Assembly (NCBI RefSeq): GCF_000004195.4
Contig: NC_030683.2
Coordinates: 7,268,411 to 7,332,410, forward strand
From: Xenopus tropicalis
Lineage: Eukaryota; Chordata; Amphibia; Anura; Pipidae
Direction of reading: 5' to 3'
DNA: 64,000 nucleotides
Part shown: positions 1-12,500 of the stretch, piece by piece
Numbering within the stretch: position 1 is the stretch's first letter
How the letters are laid out: the number at the start of each line of letters is the position of its first letter
Translations under genes and position numbers: made by a program
Notes under the pieces: model-generated
Told to the model about the DNA's origin: nothing
Database searches by the model: none
The model's input: the letters and a program-made list of their open reading frames with translations, nothing else

Positions 1-657
1 CAAACTCATAGCTCCTAAGGTGTCCATAAATGGACAAATGTTTGGACAAGAAGGCCATATACGTATATCTGCCAGACTGTATAGGCGCATATATGGCAGG
101 CACTGGAACTCAAGTAAATGTGCTCAGGTTCCTCTGCATCTTTGTAGTTATACATACAGTATGTGAATAGGAGGAGGCCATTGAATTCCTGGCTAATTTA
201 TGGACCCTATGTGTATAACCACCTGTAGATTTCTCGAGTAGGTTTCTGGTTCCTACTGTATCTCTCCATAGCTCCAATAAACAAAGTCCAAGGCCTCAAT
301 TTTTTCACTGGAAGAGCTGTCCATCATTAAGGTTCACGTTTGGGACAACATACACCATTTAGGATCCTATTATTTTTAGTTCAATTTGCAGCTCTTCAGT
401 TGTGGTTCAGTCTCTACTGCTACCATGTCCTGACAGCCTCCAGTAATAGGTATTCTCGAACTGTCCCGCAATCGCAGGCCTTTTCCAAATGAGATATGAG
501 GCACAGTGGAACTTCTTGCCATGCAGAGTAAAACCGGGTTGGTCATTCCTTTAAACTTCTTTTGTATGGATAAGTATCCGGTCATCTGGAAAGCGACAGC
601 TTTCAGGGCTTGGAGGTCTAAACTAAAAGATAATTGACTGTCCCTCTTGTTCTACAG

Positions 658-3502
658 CTTATGTCTAAAGGAGAAATCATTACCAATAAAGAACATAAAG
701 TGGACGTGCCGAACCTGCCAAGTGGCCCCAGTAAGTATAAGTCACAACAAGGGCTTTTTATATTAACACACAGGGAAGCTATACTGATTGGACAACAGTC
801 CTACTGTGTATATATCCCAAAGATAACTCAGATGAAGAACATCACTGCTACATCCAGTTCTCTGGAAGTCTCCTTTGGAACCCAAAGCCCAATACACTGG
901 GTTACTGTCAAATATTCTGTTATAGTTCGTTCTTTTTCCTTTGTATTTAGTATCCATCCTCCTCTAATATTCTAGGTAGGGTGATGAGAAGCTGCCATTT
1001 TGCTTGCCAAGTGACAGCTATGATTGAGGGACGGTTAGGTGGAGAGTCGCGGCAACAGGTGACTGTAAGATAGAAGCTAGTCGTACAGAAAAGTGCTGAA
1101 AAAGATACCATTTGCAAAAACAGCCAGTGTAATTGTGCAGCTACAAATTCTATAGATTCCTGCAACCAAAAAATTATACGTTTCACAAAAAGATGTCTGA
1201 ACCTATTGAGACCAACACCCCTGTCTCTCCCCTCCTGATGGCCCAGAAGAAACATATCCCCAACATGGTGATGTCAACTGGCAAGTGGCTAATTCCAAGA
1301 GGTCTATGACAGCATGCCCAAATACACCCAATTATGCCCTGAAATTCCCCATTACCCCCTGACCGCACCCCTAGCTCTTTTGTATAAATGCTTCTGAGAC
1401 AGAACCCGATTGTTACAGTGCTGGGGTATTCCAGAAACTGTTAAACCAATACATCAAGTGACTCTTGATCTCTGGGAATGGGCCCTCGTGGAAGGGGGTT
1501 CCAGAAATGTAACTTTCAGGTTGAGTAAATCAGTTGGGTGGTAAAAACTGATTAACCTTAATTTGCAAGAATGTAAAACAGATCTCTTACACAAAAGACA
1601 GAGATGATAAAGTACAACCTTCCAATCAGGGGCCAGTAATCAGTCTTGGGACTTGAAAATGTCCAACCCCAATCATCAGATCCTACAAGTGGAACCTAGG
1701 TGGGAAGACATCGACCCCCTAGGTCTGTACACTTGCCACCCTATTCTGGACTCTATTGTGCCTCTAATTCGTATGCTTTCCTTGTGGGAGCATCTGGATG
1801 CTCATTAACTACCATGACCCTAACTCTCACTCATTGAGTGAGCTCTAACATTCCTCACACTAGCTTTTCCCACTGGGCCTACTTCTGCCCAGGCTCATCC
1901 ACCCTCCTGCACAGGTGGAATCCAAGATAGAGAGAGCAAAGACATGTTGGCTTCCCCTCTTATAGAACAGACCAATGACTTCCACTGGTCACTTACTGAA
2001 CCAGGAAATGACTCTAACCCAGGATAAGAAAACAGCTTTTCCCCCCCAACTGCAAATTAGTACCCACTTAGCTGTCCTAATTTACTCAAACCTGTAGTAC
2101 CCTACACAACAATGTTAAAAGCATGCTCTCTGTTTCATCAAATCATAAGCTTAACGAACCGGTGCTCTTAACATTATATCCCCCAACTAGCATAGAGTAC
2201 AGCCAAAGTCACTCTGTGAAACAGTCTCCAGAAATGTTTATGCTCAACAAGAAGGGCGCCCATAGTTCAGACTGGAAAACTGATCCAATGCCCAACACCC
2301 AAAAGCAGAGAGGTCACATGTGATGGCAACTTCTACTAAAGGCAACAAGTGGAGCTGCTTTCAGGGACTACCTAGAACAGCAGTTCTCAACCTGTGGGTC
2401 CACACCCCTTTGGGGGTTGAATGACCCTTTCATAGGGGTCACCTAAGACCATCGGAAAACACATATTTCCGATGGTCTTGGGAATAAGTTTATGGTTGGG
2501 GGTCACCACAACATGAGGAACTGTATCAGGGTCGTGGCATTAGGAAGGTTGAGAACCACTGACCTAGAATAACATCAGAACCTTTCACTGATGGAGGCAG
2601 GACTGGCCCCGTGATCTGTTGATTTGCTTTATACCCTTCAATAACCCAGATGTCATCTTGATATTAAAGTGTGAATTTTTTTTTTTTTTTAATATGGTCA
2701 GCTCCATCTGTGGTTTATTGTTTAATGCCTTCCCTAGAAGGTAGCTGTGACTCTTAAATCAGTATGACCATGGTAGAAAAACCATTCCTGATTTACATGC
2801 CCACGTCTAGAGTAGACAGTTAATAGGCAGTGGAGGTGTCGATAAAACTCTTATTGGTTTAGCCTGTTCCTGTCTCTCTAGTTCTGCAGGGCTCCTTCAA
2901 CATCACGTTCTCGGTCAACGTGAATCTGGTTCCTGTAGCAACCCTGCTGGTCTACGCTATATTCCCAGATGGAGAGGTTGCAGCCGACAGAGCGAGATAC
3001 AGGGTCCCAGTCTGCTTTGACAACAAGGTAAGAGCCAAACAAGGGAAATGCACTGTTTGCAAGTGTATAGTAGGCCAGGGGATAGAGCAGAAGGTGCAAT
3101 GGAGTAGTTACCGAGGGCAAAAACAGTAGGATATCTATGTAACCCTTGGGGCTCCTAGGCTCTTCTGTTCTAACATGTGATGTTTCCTTCTGTGCCTTCA
3201 CATCCTTACTAATGTAGAAAAGAAAGGGTATGTCCGACAGTGATAGAAGGAAAGACTATGAGAGTGTGGAAGTTAAGAAGCCACTTGCAACATCATTTAT
3301 GTTTAACATAAAAAAAAACAAACATCAATTTTTGCTTCACCATCAGGTTCAATTGGAATTTACAGAAAACAATGTCCGACCCGGTGGAAATGTGAACCTG
3401 GACGTGAAGGCAGATGCGGGGTCCTTGTGCTCTGTTCGTTCTGTGGATAAAGGACTTTTACTCCTTCAGGAACACAAAACAAATGAGATACTATCAAGGG
3501 TG
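658..3502 (+). CDS. Gene A exons 1-3 in window: MG5/MG6 start
   Basis: Three exons (658-730, 2882-3027, 3347-3502). The first carries [11 protein letters not shown], matching the A2M MAKG segment. The second carries [18 protein letters not shown] and ends CFDNK. The third carries [15 protein letters not shown], the strand before the variable part of MG6. The acceptor of exon 2 is placed at the TAG ending at 2881 rather than at the CAG eight bases on, because only the former keeps the frame with exon 1 (A joined to TT gives Ile). Exon 2 is 146 nt, the same length and phase as the paralogous exon in gene B at 59019-59164. Confidence 0.9.
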
Positions 3503-6500
3503 GTAAGTCACATGTCCGGTTGCTCTTGTTGCCTATACATATTAATGGCGGGCATATACCATGTTTAATTTGGGGTTTACCACAGCGCTAAACATCTTCA
3601 CGCCTTGTATAAAATATCTGAAGGTCTCAAACAAGAGGACTACGAATCAACTGAGTGTGTTTTTGAAAATGAATCATTTCAAGCAACTTTGAGATATACA
3701 TCAGTTTAAAATACGCAGCCTTTTCATGCTTTTAATGTAATAATATAGTTTGGAACAGTTCCCTAAGCCCCGCCCCTGTTCCCCTGCTGATCTGGCTGGC
3801 TACTTCGAGACTCCAATAAAATGTAACAGTAGTCACCTGCCTTCAGCCTGCCTCCTCCCAATCCCACAATACCCTGCACATGTAATGTCAATAAGGAGAG
3901 GAACATCCCAGTGCAAGTGTTCCTCTTTAAATCTGTCCTTTCAAAGTCTAAAAGCCCTCACAGAACCTCCGTACTACACAACTGCTATGTTTTAGGGCTC
4001 TTCTCCTTAAGGTGGCCATACACGGGCTGATTGTAGGGGCAGAAACGACGGCCATACCTGACGGATATCTGGGCAGATCTCAATCGGGCAGGTTAAAAGA
4101 TTTAGTCAGATCGGGGACTGCATCGACTTCTTGATGCGGTCCGCGAACCGGCTGTGCCTTTGCCGCTGTTAGAATTCGATCGTTTGGCCCCAGGATCGAA
4201 TTAGCCTACATTTTCCCGATATCTCCCACCCGTAGGTGGGGAAATTGGGAGAAGATTTGCTTAACCTGCGACCTCGCCAAGCGAGCGGGTCTTAACGTGT
4301 ATGGGCGCCTTTAGTCCTGCCCATCGCCACTTGATTCCCTGATTCTCCCTGATTCACCTCAATCATCTTCCAGTTTCCAATAAGTTTAAATTCTACTTGA
4401 AGGTCCAAACTTTAACCAGGGCCCCCCTTATCCTGAGGAATGGGTACAGATGCAGGGAAAATGGAGGGTTTCAGTCATTGGTTCAAAGTTACAAGAATAT
4501 CTGGGTGTTTATAGGAGACCAAATCACTAACTGGCCTTCAGGGTGACCCCCTTCCCTTACGGGGGACCAGTTAGACATTTTTTAAACCACTACTCTACCT
4601 GGTGACAAGCAGTAAGGTCTCAAACATGCCCAGAATATGTCACACATAATGATGAGCGGATCTGTTCCGATTGCTTCACCGAAAATTCGCAAATCTTTCA
4701 AAAGATCCGCGAAACGGCAAAAAATTTGCGAAACGGCGAAAATGCTGTGCAACAAAAAAAAATTGTCGCCCGTGGCTATTGTTTCGTTGCCCGCGGCTAT
4801 TATTTTGTCGCAAGGCTATTGTTTCCTCGCTCACGGCTATTATTTTGTCGCGCAGCTATTGTTTTGTTGCCCACGGCAATTATTTTGTCACGCGGCTATT
4901 TTGTCGCCCGCGTCTATTATTTTGTCGTGCGCCCATTATTTCGTCGCCCGCGTCTATTATTTTGTCGCCCGTGGTTATTATTTTGTCGCGCGGCTAATAT
5001 ATTCTTTTTTGACGCCGGCGACAATTTTTGGATGTACGGCGAATTTTTCCTTGGCAAATTTTTTCATCCGTTTCGCGAAACAATCCGCCAATGGCGAAAT
5101 TCGCGAAATTCGCCCATCACTAGTCACACAATATAAAAATTAGGCAGGTATTGCACCCAACCTAGTGCAGAATTATCTCCATGTATATTAGCCCTTCATT
5201 TACTGCATTGCTTAAACTTTATTTCCACCATTAGCGTTGACTCTATAGTGGGAGATATAGACGATTTCTGTCCTTATCTTTCCAGATGGGCTATTATGAA
5301 TATATGTTTGAAATCAATAGACGCGGCTTTCCCTATACTATAGAGGACTTTGAGCCTTATCCTTGCTTAGAGGATGCACCAGTCCTACCAAATCGAGCCA
5401 AGCGATCCATAAAGAGAGCTCCATGGTACCAGAGTGAAGCGGACGTGTACAGCTTGTTTAAGGTATGGAGCTGCTTATTTCTGTACTGGCGCCTCCTACA
5501 GGCTGCGGAAGTAGTGCGAGTGAGTAATGCTGTGTGTAGGAACACAAAGGGTCATTATAAACCCGAGTTCAACTGAAAATATGCTCAAATATATGTAAAA
5601 GTGATCATGCATTGCTGTCATTCACAAAGGTACTTGCATTCATACAGGCTACTTAGCAACTTAAATAGTTACATAGGGTTGAAAAAAGACCAAAGTCCAT
5701 CAAGTTCAACCCATCCAAGTAAACCCAGCACACCTAACCCCCACCTACCAATCTATACACTCACATACATAAACTATAAATACAACCACTAATACTAACT
5801 GTAGATATTAGTATCACAATAGCCTTGGATATTCTGCTTGTTCAAGATTTCCACTGTGCCTGTTAGAGTTTTTGGTTCTGGTCCAGATTTCCCAGCTCTT
5901 CAGCAACCTTACATTCCCTGCTACTCCCACCCCCACCATGCCATTGTTGCAGGGTTTTTCATTGGTTGTAGTGGTGCATTCATTTACATTGAACTGTTAT
6001 CTGGATTTGAGATTTCTCTTGCCTTATTAGATTTGATGCCAAGTTCGGACCTGGTTGTAGGGTTTCCACCTTGTTTTCACCCCGATACTCTGGTTTTCCA
6101 AGTAAAAACTGCCTCCAAATTAGGAAATACAGACAGCAATTTCAACTGAATGGTATGGCGATCAGCCAACCCTCTGAAATCCACCCTGCCCTTGATGTCA
6201 TCCACCCCCTGAGGTCATCTGAACCACCCTTTTCCTGGACTTCCAAGACGCAAAAGGTGGCTACCCTACTTGGTTGACCCTGCCTGGTTACGGATTTTGG
6301 ATCTTCCACTTATCTCCCTGCCTTTCCTCCACTGCCCTTACCAGCCTTGGCAAGTGTCCTCCTTCCATCTTTCTTAATAGCCTCTCTCATTCCAGCAATA
6401 GCTAATATCAGTCTGAATAGTTCCACTTTGGTCTCCAAATGCCAAACACACGTGCTCCTTGGCCACACTGACTGGATGCACATTTAGAACCCAGCAAGTG

Positions 6501-9500
6501 AGTCTCCAGCTCTCCGGCAGTCACTATCAGCTTTTATATAAGAACATTAGCTGCTCAGTTCTCAGCTTCTGTAAGTGGTTTCTCCCCTCTTCCTGCTCCT
6601 CAAGGCTACTACTGCCTTCTAATTGGCCAAGGGATCTTCTTAATAACATGGAACATCTTCTAATAGTGCCCAAACAACCTAGTGATGAACTGTATGACAT
6701 TGGGCGCACATAGAAGAAGGAAAACTGTAATGACCATCAGCGTGGGCCTTACTATGATTCCTGGGTTACCCAAGTGCATTCATAGTTCCAAGTAATGGAG
6801 ACACTAAAGCATTTATTGACACTGTGGGCGAGAAGAATCTATTTGCCAGTTGCTGTACAGAGAAGCCATTTCAGGGTTCCCCGTGAGGAGCAAGGAAGGA
6901 AGATCTGGACCTTGAAGGTTAGGAATATGGCTTAGGGTGGGTGCTTCTAAAAAATGTACACTTGGATGCAAATTGTACTCAATTCCAAGAAAATGTTGGG
7001 CGCCAGAATGTTGCATTGGATTCTTTGGACACATGTTTGCTGCAATGGGAACCCAGAGGCTACTGAAACCTCCAGAGTTGGTGGTAGCTCCAGGGTTCTC
7101 CTGAGTGAATTGTCAGACTTGTGCGCCATTCACAAGAGAAAGAGGGATGGGCTGAGCCCAGCAATACAGAGGTGCAGGTACCCCAATGAATGGCAGTTTT
7201 TGCAGGACCGCACTGGCACTTGCAGGACGTAAATGACTCATGGATTCCAACACTCGCCCCCCACCAGCTCGGTATGCGTTCTGGGTATCTCCATCGCCGT
7301 TCATTTGCCACCAAGCAAAATATTTTCTTTTGGTCAACCCTATGTAACCTGCGCTTTACCCTAGGCCGGATGTGTAGATCAGGCTTCATGGTGTCACTAT
7401 CTGTCCCAAACAGAGCAGCAACTTAAAGGTCTTTACGAACACCAGGATCCGAAAGCCGGTGACATGCGAACTCCCGGAATATACCAGAAGGTTTTCTATA
7501 AAGGATGGAGTGGGTGCTGCCGACAGAAAGCTAGGTATGCCAGTTACTTGCCTCTATTTCATAAAAGCACCACCTGTAGTAACTGGGAGATAAACATACA
7601 CTGTGTGCCATCATCTTCCCAACAATGAAGTGCAGTGACCCACAGCAATTGACTTGATTGGTTAGTCTATTTCAGGTAGACTGAAAACACATTTCTTATT
7701 GGTTGCTACGGGTTACTGCACTGGGGCAAATATATTTACAAAGTTAATTACAGCATATACTGTATTTATGCTTCCATGACACAGATTCTCCAAGTACAGC
7801 GCCAGCATCAAAAGAGCATCCAGTGAGGAAGTTCTTCCCAGAGACATGGCTGTACGACCTGGTGTCTGTAGGGTAAGGATATGTCTGGCATGGAAGCCAA
7901 CAGTTCAGCATATGTGCCCTAGGGCTGCTACTCTGTGTCACAGGCCCATCTGATGAGTTATTTCCATTTCAGCCCACAAGGGAAGAAATCGTTGAACCTG
8001 ACCGCCCCGCACAGTATTACCGAGTGGGTGACGGATGCTTTCTGCGTGGGGAACTCAGGTTTCGGAGAGGTCCATGACATACGGATGAAGACGTTCCAAC
8101 CTTACTTCATTGACCTCCTCTTGCCTTACTCTGTGGTACAGAAAGAGCACTTCACCCTCACTGCTTTGGTCTACAACTACCTGAATCATTGTGTGTTGGT
8201 AAGTACGGGGGTATGGCGGGGGAGTCTGGAGAGACAAGTACGGGGGTACGGCAGGGGGTCTGGAGAGACAAGTACAGGAGTACAGCAGGGGGGTCTGGAG
8301 AGACAAGTACGGGGGTACGGCAGGGGAGTCTATAGAGACAAGTATGGGGGTACAGCAGGGGGTCTGGAGAGACAAGTACTGGGGTACAAACACACAAGAG
8401 AGGGGGAAGCGCGGTCAAGGAACGGCACTGGGTACAGCAGGGGAGTCTGGAAAGGCAATGACAGGTAGAGCTGTTGTAGTTTGTACTTCTGGGAATGTTT
8501 TCCATTTCCCATGGAGTGTTCTAATGTCCCTTCATGCCTATGATTTAGGGGTTCATTCTCTTAAAGAAGAAGGAAAGGCATTTAGGCATTTACTACTGCC
8601 AATAGATTTGCCACATTAGTTGCACCTAGAACCCTATATTTATTCTGCAGAAAGCTTTACCATACCTGAGTAAACAGCCCTAGAATCTCCCTCTGTTTGT
8701 TTAAGATAGTAGCTGCCATTTTAGCTTGGTCTCAGTAGCTTCCTGCTGCAGCTCTGGCTGCCGGTAGCTCAGATTACACAGAGTTGGGAGGGGGAGCGAA
8801 TTCTGATGGAAGGGGGAGCGAATTCTGATGGGAGGGGGAGCAGTAGAGAGAAGAGAGCTGCGCAGGATCATCCTGTGTCTTGAAGTAGAAGTCTGATACA
8901 AAAGTACATGTGTGCACAAAAATAAACAAGAAATCCTATGTTTCTTTATAGTGGGCTTTTTTCTGAGAATACCTTAAATACTATGGAATAGTTGAGGAGG
9001 CTCTATGCTCACTCATTTTCTTTTTATGCCACCAGGTCGAGGTGGCTCTGACCATTCCTCCTGATTTCGGCGAGCCGCGCACTGATATTGAGAAATCTGC
9101 CTGCATTTGTGGCCAAGAGACCGCCAGCTTTACTTGGAATATCACAGCTACAAAACTGGGTACAGTACATACTGGGGTGTGTTTATAAAGTGGAGTAAAC
9201 AAAAACAGAAAGCCTGAAGCCCTTCTAGAACTTTCCCATTTCGTCTGCCCCCTATATTAGCTTCCTAGCAGCAGGAACAGCCCCCTAAAATTTGCTCATA
9301 GCCTGTACAGAGAGATCCCATAAAACTATGGCAGCATAGGGATTCCCCTGTACTAAGCACAATTCAGCAGGAACAGCCCCCTAAGTTTGCTCATAGCCTG
9401 TACAGAGAGATACCATAAAACTATGGCAGCATAGGGATTCCCCTGTACTAAGCACAATTCAGCAGGAACAGCCCCCTAAGTTTGCTCATAGCCTGTACAG

Positions 9501-12500
9501 AGAGATCCCATAAAACTATGGCAGCATAGGGATTCCCCTGTACTAAGCACAATTCAGCAGGAACAGCCCCCTAAGTTTGCTCATAGCCTGTACAGAGAGA
9601 TACCATAAAACTATGGCACATAGGGATTCCCCTGTACTAAGCACAATTCAGCAGGAACAGCCCCCTAAGTTTGCTCATAGCCTGTACAGAGAGATACCAT
9701 AAAACTATGGCAGCATAGGGATTCCCCTGTACTAAGCACAATTCAGCAGGAACAGCCCCCTAAGTTTGCTCATAGCCTGTACAGAGAGATACCATAAAAC
9801 TATGGCACATAGGGATTCCCCTGTACTAAGCACAATTCAGCAGGAACAGCCCCCTAAGTTTGCTCATAGCCTGTACAGAGAGATACCATAAAACTATGGC
9901 AGCATAGGGATTCCCCTGTACTAAGCACAATTCAGCAGGAACAGCCCCCTAAGTTTGCTCATAGCCTGTACAGAGAGATACCATACAACTTTGGCACATA
10001 GGGATTCCCCTGTACTAAGCACAATTCAGCAGGAACAGCCCCCTAAGTTTGCTCATAGCCTGTACAGAGAAATACCATAAAACTATGGCAGCATAGGGAT
10101 TCCCCTGTACTAAGTAAAATTCAGCAGGAACAGCCCCTAAGTTTGCTCATAGCCTATACAGAGAGATACCATAAAACTATGGCAGCATAGGGATTCCCCT
10201 GTACTAAGTAAAATTCAGCAGGAACAGCCCCCTAAGTTTGCTCATAGCCTGTACAGAGAGATACCATAAAACTATGGCACATAGGGACTCCCCTGTACTA
10301 AGCACAATTCAGCAGGAACAGCCCTCTAAGTTTGCTCATAGCCTGTACAGAGAGATACCATAAAACTATGGCAGCATAGGGATTCCCCTGTACTAAGCAC
10401 AATTCAGCAGGAACAGCCCCCTAAGTTTGCTCATAGCTTGTACAGAGAGATACCATAAAACTATGGCAGCATAGGGATTCCCCTGTACTAAGCACAATTC
10501 AGCAGGAACAGACCCCTAAATTTGCTCATAGCCTGTACAGAGAGATACCATAAAACTATGGCACATAGGGATTCCCCTGTACTAAGCACATTTCAGCAGG
10601 AACAGCCCCCTAAGTTTGCTCATAGCCTGTACAGAGATACCATAAAACTATGGCAGCATAGGGATTCCCCTGTACTAAGCACATTTCAGCAGGAACAGCC
10701 CCCTAAGTTTGCTCATAGCCTGTACAGAGAGATACCATAAAACTATGGCAGCACAAATATTCCACAATTCAGCTGGAATGTTACCTATAAGTATGCTCAG
10801 ATGCCATAAAAGCACCACCATGGACCATCACCCAGTTCACACACCAAGGGCTGGCCGAGAAGCCCATGAAAGTTCAGAGAAAACGAAGACAGACACATAA
10901 ATGAATGCAATCATCTGAGTGGTTGCCATGGGTGACTAGACCTAGACAACGTTTTATTACATCTGGGGGTTTATTTCTTCAGGTACCATTCCCTTCAAGG
11001 TGACCAGTAGAGCTCTGCATGTAGAAGGAGACTGCTCTGACGTTGTTCTCGATCCAGAAACAAAATTCAAACATGATGCCGTACAAAAGACCATCTTAGT
11101 GAAGGCAAGTAAACCTCTCAGAGTCTTCCCTAAGAGGTTTAAGAAGTTAATCTAGAAATGAATAATGGGGGGACAAGGGCGCCCCACTAGTTATCTCTGA
11201 TTACTGACCTGTGGTCAACAAGAACATCTCCCATCATCTAACAATAACCCAATGTTGTGCCAGATTCTCTGTGTGTAAGCGTTCTTTAAGTGGGAGGGAC
11301 CGGAACCAACCTGCCAACAAGCACAAGATTTAAACTGGCACCGGGTTAGACCAACCTGTAGCCAATCAGGGCATTTTGTACGCTGACAACTTAACCCACT
11401 GCCATAGGAGCAGCCACAAAGCAGACATCTAACCATACATGTGACTTGTTTATTGCAGCCCTCGGGGGTTGAAGTGGATAAAACACACACGTCTCTCCTC
11501 TGCCCAACAGGTAATTATACACTGACTTGTTAGGGAACCCTTGTTTATATTATGTTGGTTGTTTAAAGGTGCCCATACACGTGAAGATCCGCTCGTTTGG
11601 TGATGTCGCCAAGCAAGCGGTTCATCTCCCGATATACCCACCTACGTGTGGGCGATATCGGGAAAATGTAGGCTAATTCGATCCAATTATAATAGCGGCA
11701 ATGGGGCAGTCGGTTGAGGGACTGCATCAACGAGCCGATGCGGTCCCCGACCCGACTAAATCTTTTAACCTGCCCGATCGATATCTGCCCAATTTCAGGC
11801 CAGATATCAGTCAGGGAGGCCCCTCGTTCCTGCCCCTACACGGGCCGTTAAGCTGCCGAATCGGTCTAGGGGACTGATATTGGCAGCTACAATCGGCCCG
11901 TGTATGGGGACCATAAGTCTATGCACAAAACGCGTCATGTCTCCAAACCAATATTTGTTAAAGAGCCCCACACAACACAGAAACCCCTAATATCCCTATC
12001 CCTGTAATCTGTTCCTGCAAACAGTAGGAATAAATCCCATTTATATGCTGAAATGTAGCCACAAAACAGTTATACTCTTTCTGCATCATTGGAAATACTG
12101 GCAGGGGAGGAGGGACTAAAACACTGATGTTACAAATTGTAACAAGTTCTCCCCAGCTTACAGACAGCATGCAGTAACTACATAACCCATAATGCATTGC
12201 ACTGTGATATTCTTTTTCTTATTGAGATCACGTTTGCAGAGGATTTCTAAGGAACAACAAGAATGATTTGTTTAATTAGCTCAGATAATAAATTCATGGA
12301 GCATAAGAGCCAATAAGCCGTGTCTTGTTCATTTCCAACAGGAGACAGCGTGAGAGGGGAAATCTCCCTGGTGCTTCCGGATAACGTAGTGGAAGGCTCG
12401 GGACACGCACACGTCACTGTGCTAGGTAAGAGGTTCTAGAGCTTAGAAATTGAGAAAGACTTGTAAACCCATTTATCAAGCTGCCCTGTGGTACTAACAG

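Noticed and set aside
1480..1860. Possible retroviral-type coding remnant in gene A intron 1
   Set aside because: Broken frames and no diagnostic motif (no protease, RT or integrase signature, no LTR pair); too weak to call.
9270..10755. CRISPR-like regular repeats
   Set aside because: The units are contiguous with no unique spacers; this is an ordinary satellite array in a vertebrate intron.
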